From Apricaphanius iberus (taxonomy: Eukaryota > Chordata > Actinopteri > Cyprinodontiformes > Aphaniidae): a DNA stretch of 64,000 nucleotides. Where the stretch lies: positions 1,860,001-1,924,000 of the forward strand of contig JAPXFQ010000494.1 of NCBI GenBank assembly GCA_028564705.1, in the 5' to 3' direction. Made by a program: the position numbers and the translations under genes. Numbering within the stretch: position 1 is the stretch's first letter; each line of letters begins with the position of its first letter. This document shows, piece after piece, positions 14,101 through 28,500 of the stretch. The notes below the pieces were generated by a model. That model made no database searches, was not told the origin of the DNA, and saw only the letters and a list, made by a program, of their open reading frames with translations.

Positions 14101-17100
14101 GGAAATTTAGAAACTAAATCTTGTTGTACAGGTTTCTTTGCCAACCATCTCCACCTGAGACAGATCAGACAAAGATTGTTTGTGAACGTCGGTTCTTAAA
14201 TCTTGCCAAAAATCTCAAATTTGGATTTTGGTTTGGACTTTGACTGGGCCATCCAATCACATGAACATGCTTTGATGTAAACCGCTCCACTGTAGCTCTG
14301 GCCGTATGTTCAGGGTTGAAGTTTTGTTGGGAAGGGGAACCTTCAATCCCAGTCTCAAGTCCATTTCTGCCTCCCAGAAATTATTCTGTATTTGCCTCCA
14401 TTCATCCTAATATAAAGCCTGATCAGGTCTTTTAAGAAATGGTTTTCCAGAGCATGATGCTGCCACCAGCACGTGTCACCGTTGGCGTGGTGTGTTCAAG
14501 GAGAGGTGTTTCCTCACATAGCTTTTGGAATGAAGCCATAATAGTTTAGTCCTGTTTAATCTGAGCAGAGCATGTTTTACAGATGTGTGCTCTGTGTCCA
14601 CTTTCACTTTAAATCACTGCCTTTCAACAATTGCTTCCTGCTTACCATTCTTCCACAAAGGCCAGATTTGTGGAGTGCATAACGAAAAGTTGCCTTGTCG
14701 GCAGATTATCCCACCAGAGCAGTGGATCTTTGCAGCTCCTCCAGAGTTACATGGGTCTCGTGGCTCTCCTTACCGAGCCTGTCAGTTTAAGTGGACAGCC
14801 CAGTGGTTGCAGTGTCCCATCAGGTGCTCCAAACAGGAAATATCTCTAACAACCTCTGAGGCCTCCACAGAACAAGAGGATTTTACATGCAAAAATATTT
14901 TCATATATATATATATATACACATTTTTATTAATTAATCAATTTCCTTTTGCTTCAGAATTAAGCACTATTTTGAGTTTGTCGATGATGAGAAATACAAA
15001 AAATATCCAGGTGTATGAATACTTTTGTGATGGACAGCAAACTTACAATAAGCTCTATTCTGCTGAGAGATGGCGGAGGGAAAAAGAAGGTTGCTTTTGC
15101 AGCCTAATTCTATTAATGTGACTGACAGGATCAGATTGCACACGGAACCGACCAGCTGGATGTACATTAAAGGAGCAACACAAGACGTCTCAAGAAAAAC
15201 AACCCCTGAACTTTACATATGGCAAGAAGATTTAGGTATGGAGAGACTCTGATAGCTTCAAACAGGTAAAGCCCAATAAAAAGGTACAATCAAAAGAAAA
15301 GTGTTCAGCCATCAATGTTTTCTGTTGCTTGAAATCACACGTTTATGAGATTGATAGTGCTTCAGGCTTTATTAAAAGTTTTTCACACTTGCTTTGATGT
15401 GCAGTTTAGCATCTGATTACTTGTAAATACATTTTTTTGTTTGTTTTTAAGCCACTGAACTGTATTAACAGAGAATAAACAAGTGTGAACCAGCATTATG
15501 TCAAGAAGCAGAAAACTGCGAAAATAACTTGTTTTAAACCAGGTGACGCCCCTCGTCTGTTTTTGTCAGTTTTGATCAAGTATTTCCTTTTTTTTCCACT
15601 ATACTTCATATGCAGCTTGTAGCTTTTTCATTCCTGACAATTTGACATATGACATAAAATTCCTTTTACAATGAAGTACAAGGCCTGCAGAGAAAACAAG
15701 GTGGAAAAAGTGACAAAAGTCCCAAATTTGTGCCTATGATGAAGACTGTGCACTCTTAAAACATGTGCAAAGTATATAGTCAAAACTGGGTTAAATCTCC
15801 TAATTCAAAGCACTTTGCAATTAGAAAGTGAGAAGGATTCTGCAAAAGCATTCATTAGAGCATGACTTGCGATCACTTAGAGGATTTGCTTGAAGAGTCA
15901 AGGGTCTCTAACCTTAAAAGCCTGCAGTTGAGAAGACGCACGGTGGGATGGCATTTTGTGCAGGACTAATGATGAATGCAACAAAGGCTGAGGTAACTCA
16001 AGCAGTAGGAAGATTACTGCTGCTTGGCCATAATTCATGTGTAGGTACAGTTTAGTCAAACAAGCTGAAGCCGGTGAGACATTCAGGTGTAACAACTGAT
16101 TTATTTATGCAACTCTTATTATTTATAATAACAGGCTCAGCTGGGATGATTGACTACGTCATGTTTGATGCAGACTCATTTATATCCACTAATCAGGTAA
16201 CCACATTTCAGAGAAAATGTTGCTTATGTGTCAAGCAATGACAGAAAACAAAAGAGTAAGTCAAAAAACTTGCAAATCTGATTTTTTACATATAAATATG
16301 GGTAAAAAAAGTGAACCAACCCACCCTTAATTTTATAGTTTTAAGATAAAAATACATTTCCTTATGGTGCATTCAGACCAAGAGCTTTGTCAGCGTCAGG
16401 CAAAGCTCACAAAGCATCTAGTTTGACGCTTCTATGTTGAAACTTGCAAAGTCTGCCACTTCTGAGCAAAAAACAACGCGTGGGCGGGGCTTCTTCTGTT
16501 GTCGAATATTCTGAACTATGGCAGATAGTATTGAGAGAGTGCCTTGGCTTTATTTGCTAAATATAGCTAGACAGCGTCGACATCAGCGCCGTTTGTGGAT
16601 ACACCCTATTCTACGGATGCGTTCTGAGTCCGGCAAGTTTAAACATTTGCTCCAGGAGCTACGTATGGATGAGGTTCGCTTTCAGCGGTACTTCTGTCTG
16701 TCCCGTGCCCAGTTTGACAACCTCATGGGCCACATCGGAGCTCGCCTCACCTACCAGGACACCAAATACAGGCACTCTATTCCTCCCAAAGAGCGCCTGT
16801 CCATTTGTCTTCGGTGAGTGTTATTTATGATTTTTTAAATCTGCGTTTTCAAGACTTAAATGTAGGTTTTTCCTACATTCAAAATACGTGTAGTGACATT
16901 GCTAAAATTATAAGCTCTGATTGGTTAACGCGCCGCTTCAGGGCCGTCAGCACTGTCAAAAGTTCAACTAGCTGAACTTCTGCGCTGCTGGCTTTATGAG
17001 CTTTGAAGCGAGAAAAGCAAAAGCCAAAGCTCACATAGCGCCGCAGAGACCGCGACGCTCCTCCAACGGCCTACGCCATAGACTTAACATGCAATCTTGA

Positions 17101-20100
17101 CGTTGCTGACGCTGACAAAGTCCTTGGTCTGAATGTACCATTAGAGAAGCAACTATTGCTACCCAGCAATCTAAGTTGAGTTTTATGAGGCCTATATCAA
17201 AGCAATTTAAAGTTGCAAAGATTATTAACAAGTGGAAAACATTCATACCATTTTCCCACAAGTTGAAGTTTCAACAAAAGCACCAAAGGCTCAGATGCTT
17301 GGAGCAATTCTAAAAATATTTAAAAAAGGTCTTAAACTGCAATCGAGGAGCTTGTTTATAAAAAAGAAACTGTTGCCTTTATCAATCGTATAGTTTTTCT
17401 TTATATCAGCTGGTTTTCATCCTGTTTGATGGTATGAAAACAACAAAACTCTACAGGAGGACTACCATGAGAAACCCGATTCTCTCAAAGTTCTCTATGA
17501 ATGATTCTCTCTAACGCTGTGCCCACACTGAACGTGATAGAAGCGACTAGAGCTTCAGGTTAACATGTAAAATCAATGGAGGAACGCGATGAAGCGCGAC
17601 TTGGGGTCCCACAACACTTCAGAAGCAGATTTGCGTCGCGAAAAAGCTTTTCTGCCTGCTTTGCGCGAACAATTCGCGCTACAGATGCGATGGAAAATTT
17701 GCGCTTCATTTTATGTGGTGCATTTTGTGCATTCGCGCTCATGGCATCTACCACTCGAGTTGGAAAAATCTGAACTCCAGTGTCAACTCGCGCCGCGACA
17801 ACCAATCAGGGGACAGAGTTTCAGTGATTCTGTGACTGTCATTGAGTCACAGCCTCAGCAGGACATGGAGGAAATACTGATAAACACCGTGGCTAATCAC
17901 CCCAGCTACATGACATAAGCAGTTTACAATACAGAGACAGGAATAAAAAAAATATATAAATAGGTTAAACTATTTAGACAGGTATGCTCTTAAGATGTTT
18001 GTGGGTGGCTCTTAAAAGAGCTGTTGTTGCTGTAAATGTACCTCTCGGCATACAAATCAGCCTTGAAATGGCCTCCTCACCTGGTTTCCTGGTAGTAGGT
18101 CCCGCACCACGTCTGCACTCTAGCCCCAGCTCCGCTGAAGCCCGGGCCAAACACGCAGTCCTCCATCAGCTCGGTCCATAATCCACTTGCAGCTGCACTC
18201 TAGCCCCAGCTCTGCTGAAGGCCAGTTCGCGCGTGAAAGTACCGTATTTGAAGCGCGTCCTGTTCGCTTTGTACATGCTTCAAGGTGCGAGTATGCACGC
18301 AAACAACTAGGCGTGTGCTGCGCTTTTTAGTCGCTCCTATCGCGTTCAGTGTGGACACAGCGTAAGGGTTTCATTCACACCACACCTGCTTAGTCCGCTT
18401 AAATTGATCTGTAGTTTGTTTACCTAGAAAGTCCAGTTTGTTTGGGGAGGTATGAATTTGCAATCGAACACTAAAACAGAACAAAACAAACTCTGGTTGG
18501 CCTAGAAACCTTCCTCTCGGCACGGTTGGAGTGAACTCTGGTGCGGTTCTATTGCATGTGTGAATGCCAAGCAGGCCTGCGGTACTCCAAAAGCAGGAAG
18601 CGAACTATGACACCGGGAATTCTGGGTAAATAACACCAAAACAAGCAACAGCAAATCTGTCTCTTTTTCGGTCCATTGCTGCAACGTGTTTGTCTGGAAT
18701 GTTTGCCAACAAAGACAACAAAGCAATCAAAAAATTGCTCAAATCCGATGTCCCTCCATGTTTCCACATTTTACGGAACAGGAAGTGTCCCAGCGTTCAG
18801 TGCTTCTCGGTGCAGTGCCATTGCAGGCAAGGGAGTAAACATGTTGCCCAAAAGCTTTGGTGCTTTTGATAAAGTGCAGTGTGAAAGTGAACTGCATCAG
18901 CAATAAAAAAAAGCAATACTTTTGGTCTCCAATCGAACCGAGTCTACCGGACTATCAGGTGTGAAAACGCTCAAAATAGAAGCTGCTTCTACTAAACATG
19001 GGATTATGTTGGTGAAAAAAACACACCCAGCATATAACTGTACCTCATGCTAACTTGACAACCATTAAGGCTGGGGAAAAATATCAATTCATCAATGCAT
19101 TGCCATTATTTGTTTCTCAATTCAATATTGATTTATCAAATCCCATGAATCGATTCAGTCCACCGGCCAGTGGCGGCGCTGTGGGCAACACTCTAGTGAC
19201 AGCATTTAGCAATGTACAACATGTGTACAATATTGTACAGTTTGTTCTGCTAAATAAACCATGACAGGAAATATGAAAAGAAACATGCTAGGGTCCATTT
19301 GTTCTTAAACATGGGTACTACTACATACATTATTTAAAAATATACTTACATAATTAATTACTTGTGTATTTATTTGTTATTAAATCGTATGCCTGTGATG
19401 GGTCAGCTCAGCAGCAGCCACAGACTGTTTCATCAGAACAGGGTTCTATAATTGCTGTAATCAGTATTCAATGTGCCGTTTGGGCACTACATGCTCTATA
19501 TTGAAAGGGCAATTTATCTAATATGGTGTTTTGGTGATTTTGAACACAATGAGGTGTAGAGAACCAACAAAACAGACGGTTGTATTGGTTTACATGCGAT
19601 TTCAGAGTATTCTTTGAGCTGCACTTCTAGTAAAAAGCTTTACAGCTCCAACTTTCTGTCGCTCGTTGCTCCTTGAGGGGGGTGCATTCACAAGCTGAAG
19701 ACAATAAACTCTAGTAAACCAGAAACTACACTGCAGTAGTAGGGAGACCCACCATGAAAAGTTAGCACCAACGGAGAACGGAGACACAGAAACAAGAGTA
19801 CTATAAATGAAAAACGTCTCAATCAATATGTCTGCACCTGGGTGCAAACTTGCTGACGCAGAAGTATTAACTAGGCTTAGCCCCAGTTTACATTTCACTC
19901 AGAAAAATCAAAATATGGAATCTGTTAAAGTTAGATTTAAATAACTTTAGAACCTTGTAAATAGGGATTTAAGAAAATAATGCATCAATTTGTATTTTTA
20001 TTTGATTTTTTATCATTTAAATAGAACCACTAATAATACAAAAATCATTTTTGTATTAAAATTTAAAAAGTATGACTTATTTTATGTCTGTTTTCACCTT

Positions 20101-22560
20101 CATCGTTGCAGTGGATCAACTAGATCTATAAAACTGGATGTGTTAAGTATGAAAAAGGTTGTGTGTTTAGAATGCTTTCAGTTTTTCTACACAAAAATTA
20201 AGTTTAAAATTAACAATATGTAGTATTACTCATAGTATCACAATATATTTTATCACTTCGCCATATTGTCATACATATAGTATCACCAGATTTTTGCCAA
20301 TACACACACACACACACACAGAAAAAAAATTATGAAGTTCTTATGAACGTCTGACAATTTTCAGGGCAAATTAAAATTTTCTATCAATAATAAAAAAAGA
20401 AAATCTACATTTCTAATTGTCAGAAAAATGGCTTGAATTTGTCGGTAAGAAGCTTATTACCAACAGCTGCACCAGATCCAGAGAGCAGCTGCAGAAACAG
20501 TGACCCAGCTGAAGGTGCATATTTATCATGGGTGAAACACTTCCTGCATAGTTCACAAGAAGCAATAACAACGTCTAAAGAGTCCTGCAGGTTATACCTC
20601 CAGCCGTGGACGCGGAAGCCGGGGCACTGATCTCCGCAGCGCATACAAGGCTGGCCTCTGTCCGGGTCCTCTTCTTCCTGCTTCAAACACAAAACATAAA
20701 ATCCCTTTATTTTACACTGCTTTTCCTGAGCAGAGTGACAGTTCATTCTTTCAGCAAACTAAAAACACATACAAAGATAGCCAACAGGCGGCGTTTGCAT
20801 GATGTGGTCAGAGAAAGAGCCAGAAGCAGAGAGCATATGGATTTATACCGTCTTCATTTTGTCTGTGCTTCGGCATCAGTTCGCTATAAAATAACGAACA
20901 TTATATTACAATAATATTATAAATGGTGACATAAATGGGTTTTTGGTTGTTTTTTTTACACTTTGATCATATGAGCTCAGTTAATGTCTGTAGGTCAAGC
21001 TAAACTGTGAGCTGGATCAAAAAAAAGTGTAGATGGATGCACTGGTCTCTGCCAAAGGCAACTCCAAGCTTTCACGCTTAAACTGGCTCCAACTCCAGCT
21101 CCTGCAGCGTTTCATGACCGTCTGTGTGTATATTCACAATGCATGCTGCATAAGCAGGCCTCTTTTTAGAGATGGGAGGAAGGAAGCAGACACAGGATGA
21201 GAGCTGCACCCTTCCCTCCCCATGCAGTGACTCTGTCGCTCAACTTTTTCCCCTCCAGTAAATCTTACTCTGCTGGATCACACATTTTGTTTTAGCCAGC
21301 AGCACAGTGTTCAAAGAAAATAAGGATTAACAGATGGACTCTGTACAGACCTTACATGTGGATCAAATTGCCAAATAGTAACTAGACGAGAGCTAACTCA
21401 AAAGTTTCCAAATGTAAAAACAAGCTCCACATCCCTGAAATTAACGACCAAAGCTATAAACTGAAATGTACCTGTGCATACCTGCTCTCCTTCCTTATTT
21501 CCAACCACAGAAGCAGAATTCATGTCAAGCCTGTTTTGTCAAGCTGAGGTTTTTATGACCGCTTTCAAGAACTGCAGCACATTAACAGCAGAGACTGGTT
21601 TATTTTCTCACCGGCTGGTGTCTGGGTAAAACCGGGTCTTTGTGTGTCTCCTTATTTATCTCTGAATTTTGGAATGGATTTTTTTACAGTGACAAACCTT
21701 TTAGAATAAATATGTTTTACTGTTTAAACTAAAATTTACATGGCTGGACACGTACCCATCCCAAATGTTGGAGAAATCCAAGGCAGACTAAGAACAGTCT
21801 TAAATATTTATATTGCCCCGCAAAATTGTCACATTAAAACCACAAACTTTGATGTATTTTATCTGGATTTTCTGTCTGGCCTGAATTAAGTATTTTGCAG
21901 TGTTTACTTTGATACACAAAGATAAAATCTAATGCAACCAATTGGTTTCAGAAGAAGACATATGGCTTTACATTACCTGCCAAAAATCTCTGAGGAGTTT
22001 ATTAACTAATCACAACAGATCGAGGGCATAGCTCTTATTGTGGCATTTTAATTTATTCCCATTCCCATGAACGCAGCACAAAATTTTGTAAAACCAGTGC
22101 AAACTCCACCGGACAATGTGAAGCCTACTTGGAAGTGACAAAAATGGCAGTCCCCCCCTCATCCACTAGGGGCTGGCTTTACAAAAGAGCCAGTTCCCAT
22201 TGACTCTCATGTTAAAAATGCCAACTTCACAGGAGAAATAAACAGGCTTAAAGTTTGGTTCAAAAAAACATTTAAGGATTAATATTTCAGGTTTACTGGT
22301 ATGACAACTCTGATGGGGGTGAATTTCTTTATAACTCGTACTTTTAGATGTCATTTCAGCTTAAAGTTATGAATAATTAGGGGGCGTATCACGCATGGAA
22401 AGAACCTCTATGAAGATATATGAACCCTATATGCAGTTTATATGCACATATTTGCTGCCAAATACAGCATATATGCACATATATTATAATACACATGCCG
22501 CTTATTTGCGTATATATGCAACATATGGGCCAAATTGAGGTGTGTGTATATATATATATA

Positions 22561-22598
<38 letters not shown>

Positions 22599-25500
22599 TA
22601 TACAGGCCATATATAGCACAGCATTTTGCTCACAACTGTGTCCAGAATTTTCCAGGAAAATATTTTTAAGTGTGACAGTGTGGAGGTCTTGTCATTATAA
22701 CAGCAATAGATCATGATGACTGTGTAGTCCCATTAGCCTGTTTTCACCTTCTTCATTCCAGTGGATCAACTAGTTCCAGTAATAAAACTGGCCATTTACA
22801 GTTAAATTCAATTTTAAAAATCACCCCCTTTGCATCGTGATATATTGTATCGCCAGATAGCTGCGAATACACATCCCTAATTTTGAATATGTGTGACAGA
22901 GCCTAAATAAAACTGGCCATTTTCTTATATTATAGGTACTGGGGATGTAAGAAAATATGAATACACCAATATATTGGAATATTTTATGTTGTGATCAATA
23001 TTCAAAAGCAAAGTATCAATTGTTTTTATCTTTTACTATTTGAATTGAAACTTTAATGATGACAGCTATTTTTATAGTAAAATTAAATGTATAACTGGTA
23101 CCTTCTTTGTTTCAGTGGATCAACTAGGTCCAGTAATACAACTGGAAGAGTCATGTATGAAACATGTTAGAGTGTTTAGAATGCTGGGACAGTTTTTCAA
23201 AAGTTAAAATTTGTTTTAAATGTCACAATATATAGTCTTCCTCATGTTAGCGCAATATATCACGGTACATACTATTGTAATATAGTAATATAATACAATA
23301 ATACTGTTAAAGGAAAATTCTGTTGTTTTTTTCCCCCAACAGTCTTGCTGCAGCGTAAACGCATATCATGTCCGAATCGACCCGGAACAAATTCAAGAAG
23401 CACTTAGGAGGCGTTCGAAAGTCCAAGGGGAATATAAGCCTGGTGAAATTACTGCGTTTTAACCTTATTACAACCGTAATTTGTCCTGCCCTAAGCACTC
23501 CCGTTTTATGGATGCCCGCTGATGGAGGAAGTGAATATAAATACTGCTGAACGGCTCAGGCTGGCTCCATCTCTCAGGGTGAATAAGAAAACATTAAATT
23601 TGCTAAAAATAAGGTCCAGGTTGAAAAATGTTTTAATTCCCCTTTAATTCCAGTCTCCAGTGTGGCAGAGAGATGTGGATTCAGCCTCCTGAACAATATC
23701 TAATCCCTTATGAGAAGTCATGTGCTCATGGCAAAAATACAAAATCTCATGACAATAGTTTCTCCAGCAATCCCACTATTTGATTGCACACAGGAACCAC
23801 AGCAGGTGCAATTGATTAATTTCACTTTTATAAGTAGTTATCTGTTCAGCTTGTTTGGATTGAATATTATTTAAAGTGAATAAAAGACAAATATTAATGA
23901 ATATGTATTAACTCGTGGAACGACCAATAGAGACAGGCACTACCCCCCACCCCCAGATATAATAAAAAAATTGACAGGCAAAATTACATTATGACCAGAT
24001 GTTTTGGACCGTCTCAGTCAAAATGATGGGCAAAAGACATATCTAGCACAACCTCTGATACATATAGTCCTACACAGAGTCCTGATCAGGAGCTAACGTC
24101 AGATTCCGATCGATTTCAGATCATGCGATTGGATCAGGACATCCCTATGAAATTCACATAACTTCAGTGAAAGTTATAAACAAACAAAGCTTCATGATTT
24201 TATTTGACAAAATTATTGAATCTGCCTAGAATGATGATTGGTAGCAGTTCAACTGCGGTTTTCTGGTTAAAAGCGCCCACTAACCTCCGTTAGCTTCAGT
24301 TAGCCTTTGTCAATCATCTGCCCCCACCCTCACAGCCCCACCTCTTTGCCCATTGCATGAATTTTCTTGGCGTAAAAACTCTAGATGTGATGTGGATTCA
24401 AAGACAGAAAGAATCAGACCAATCCGAAAAGCTAACGCCCCCAACTAACAAATCCTGCGACTAAAAACAGAGAGCAAGCACAATTTTCCAGTAAAAGCGT
24501 ACAAATGGGTGAAGGGGTCATGTTTTACCATTTGCCATGCTATGTCATGGGTCCGCGAATAAATGGATCGTGATCAGAGCTATGCACACTTAATAAATGT
24601 GCGTTTCTGATTGCTAAATAACTGTCTCTGGTTTTTGGTTGATGTGTGATGCTATAGAGTCACAGAATCTGAAACTATATATGTGAGTAACCTAATTATG
24701 TAGCTGCTCCGTAAAGCCTGAGAAGTTTGTTAGAGAACATTAATGAATAAAAAGCAGCATTAAGACCAAGTGACACAGCAGAAAGGTTAATGTGATGATG
24801 TCGAGATATTCATATCAGAGTTAGGTTATAAAACAATAACCCTAACTTTTAACATCTCACAGGGCTATATGGGTGAAACTAGAAAAATATAGAATATTGT
24901 GCAAAAGTTAATCAGTAATTCAACTTAAAGGGTGAAACTAATATACGATGCACTGCAGACTCCTTACATGCAAACCCAGATATTGCAAGCCTTTATTTGT
25001 TATAATTTTGATGATTATGTCTTAAAGCTTAAGAAAACCCCAAATCTCCCTCAAAATCTCAAAAAATGTTGCAAAAAATTGTTCAATATTTTACATTCGA
25101 AGTGTCACTCTTATCAGCTAATTCCTAATCCCAAAGTACTGTGTCAAAGCACATTAATAGAAAGTTATGTAGAAGGGAAAAGTGTGGAAGAAAAAGGTGT
25201 TCAAATGGTAGGATAGACGACAGCCAGGAGAGGATTGTCAAGAAAAGATTATTCAAAAATGTTGGGAACCAATATAGTTTTGAGGCCCAGCCCTACCCTG
25301 GTTCAATGACTATGGGATTATTGTGCTTGAACGGCCAGCAAACTCGCTTGACCTGAACCACATAGATAATCTATGGGGGATTGCCAAGAGAAAGATGAGA
25401 CTGAAGTTTAACGCTCGTTTCCACTTTCAGAACTTCAGGGTAATTTTACCGGATCTTTTATCTGATAGGGTAATTTGTCGGCCTGCCCCTCAGCTGTTGT

Positions 25501-28500
25501 GTTTCCATTAGAGGGTGACAATTTTTCGGGATTCCAACGGGTCATGTGATTCCTGCAGGATTCCTGCGGGACAGGAGTCAATTTCACTGTTGGTAACGTG
25601 ATCGGGACGGGAGAGGAAATAATCCACGGGATCGTACGGGAAACCAGAAATTACAATAAAAAAATTTTTTTTTTTTACATTTATCTTGTCAGATATCAGG
25701 GAATTAGCTTTAAAAAATTAGGGTGCGATGCGGTGCCAATGTGTATGGTTATTAATTCCGCTGCAAAATGCAATTCCATCGGGTCTACTACACTGCACGC
25801 ACCAAAACTGAAACTGTTACGTTTTTGCTACACCACCTGGATAAACTGGTAAGCATATGATATCCGACTGAAAATGCGTGTATCTTAATAGTTTGGTAGT
25901 CAGATGAATCAAGTCCATTCATGACGTGGAAAGGTGGCCAAACAACGAGAATGCAGGATATGGTTAAAGATGGCAGATAAAGCTAAATAGATGATCTTTG
26001 ATACTGTGCTACGCTATGGTTTAAAGGGTGGCGGGGGGAGCCAGTAAGGTAAATTACTAATCTACGGGATTCGGGTCGGGATGGGAGTCTTTCTCTCTGG
26101 ATTTTTTCGGGACAAGATTTTTTTGGGGGGGCTGTCACGTGATCGGGAAGTGACGGGAGTATTTTTTGGGATCGGGACGGGCCGGTAGCGATAATTGATT
26201 CCCGTGTCACCCTCTAGTTTCCATCCAAAATGACAGTGAGCAGCGTCACTGATCAGTGCCAAAAAGGCACCCACAGCAGCAAAAATGACAAGAGGCATAG
26301 ATAGAAGAAGTATGGAGTGCCATTGTGTTTTTCTTTACTATATTTTTAATACATTTCTTCACCAGTAATTCATTGCCGAGTACATAACCCCAGCCAGGCA
26401 TTCTGCTGATTCCTGAAATGGCTCAAAAAATGGCCCTGTTGGTCTGGCCTGGTGTAGTGGAAACATTTGCATATAGTGAAGGTCTGGAAAAATTACTCTG
26501 AATTTATGACACTAATTGAAGCACCACTATTGAAGCATCTTGGTCTTCCATCACACCTCAGCAGTGCCACAGGAAGATAGCATCCATGCCACACCGCATT
26601 GAGGCAGTAATTGATGCAAAAGGGGCCCAAACTAAGTACTGAGTTCATATTGATGATTAAACTTTTCAGGTCCAAAATTCTATATTTAAAATCCTTGCCT
26701 TATTGTTTTCATGCGATATTCAAATGGTCAGAGATAACATTTTTAATTATTATAAATATAAGCTTGAAATATGTCATATTTCATATAATAAGTCTATATA
26801 TTTGTTTCACCTTTTAAGTTGAATTACTGATATAAATGAACTTCTGCACCATATTTAAAATTTTCCAAGTTTCAGCTATATTTAATCCATTATTTGAAAT
26901 TTTCTACATTATGGAAAGAGAATGACAGCTGATAATCTACAAAAACATGGCCATTCATGTCAACTGAAAGCTAAAGGACTACAGCAGCAGGCAAGAGGCT
27001 AGTTGGTAATAGATTAATTGCCCTGAGAAATGTGCCAAATCGGTAGCAATTCACAAGTGTTCAAAACCATTTTTCATTTTAACTGACAGGAATATAAATG
27101 TTTGCTGTGCAACTCAGACATTATAGAGGAGAGCCTGGCAGAAACATGATGATGGCAGCTAGCATTTCAGCCATTTGAGGTCAAATTTACTCCGCATGTT
27201 TAAGGGTAAGTATTTAGAAACAGACCTGGACAAGATCTACTCCATATACAAGTTGTGTAATTTCTTCTAAAAATGTGAACTGTAATCTTACGAATATTTT
27301 TGTAGCATTAGAGAATTTTATTTTTCTAATTACTTTGATACAGCAAATATTTTACACTTAAGTTGTGAAAGAGGCATTTTTGTTGTTGTGTATTATGCTT
27401 CTATTGCTAAACCATATTTATTATAACTTTTATAGAAAAATGTGACTATGTTATCATAGGTAACATATTTCGGTATATTTTTGTGGTTTCAGATATATAT
27501 AAGAAAGGACATAAAATTGTTTGGATATTTTAAATAATGGAAACCGAATGGATTTAAAAGCAGAAAGTAGTCACGGAAGGAGTGAAGAAAAACCTCAAAA
27601 GTGTGATAGTCAATTAATAATCTAATCGCAATCGAAACATGATGCCACATCCCTACAAGAAGCTTGTGATAACTGTGGAGGGGCTGCAGAGATCCCAGCT
27701 GAGGCAGGAGAATCAACTATTGGTTCCATGAATGAACTGCGAAGAAGAAAGCTATTTTTAAAAGAAATGCATAAGAACTCCTTTGTTCAGTTTTTTACAG
27801 GCCACTGTAGAAGGTGCTGTGGACGGCTGAGACCAAAATATAACTCTATGCCTGACATGCAAAGCATCATGCATGGAGGAAAAATAATTCTGCCCATGGC
27901 TGTGAAGCAGACCTGGTGGTGGATGATTTTCTTCTGCAAGGTTAAGGACAAGGGAGCTTGTGACCTGAATGTTGGTGTTGATCCAATCCGGCTAAATTTG
28001 AACTATTTTGCTAAAAAAGAATGGGTGAACGTAAAATCCCAATAAAATGCATTGAAGATTGTGTTTTTAATGTGAAAAAGCTCAAAAGGATGTGAATATT
28101 TGTGCAAGGCCGTGCATTAATCATCTCTTAGCCAGGTATTAAAAGGTGACAGGATGGGATAATTGAAGCTTAGAGATGACTTCTGGGTGACCGGGCCCTT
28201 TCACATATTATTTCCCTAGAAACAGCCTGTCAGAGTGTTACTGTGACAGGCTGACTGGACCTGGGAGGCACATACTCTAAAAAAATCCAAATAAAACTTC
28301 TGTACGTTGAGCTGACGTGTACATCTGCAATCCTTAAGATTAAGAAAGAATATTAGCTCCAGGATAACATCAGTATTGGAAACTTTAGCCGACTTGAAAC
28401 AAAAACTACACTTCAAGATTTAAAAGGAGAGAATATGAAATTATGCTCCTTGAATTTTTTTTCCTGCTTGAAGAAGCTCACTGATGTCAGTAATTTGTGC

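Larger units (their letters stand above)
24868..26880 (+). mobile_element. Tc1-like transposon with long inverted ends, host of nested insertions
   Basis: The left end carries TCAGTAATTCAACTTAAAGG then GTGAAACTAATATA. The right end read backwards carries TCAGTAATTCAACTTAAAAG then GTGAAACAAATATA. Transposase remnants on the plus strand include [34 protein letters not shown] (the third catalytic acidic region of Tc1 transposases) and, after an insertion, [16 protein letters not shown] near 26530-26630. The frame is interrupted by an inserted hAT and several stops. Confidence 0.82.

Noticed and set aside
14585..15121. 178-codon plus-strand open frame
   Set aside because: It runs antisense through a decayed Tc1-like element and a TA tract; the translation is not a known protein.
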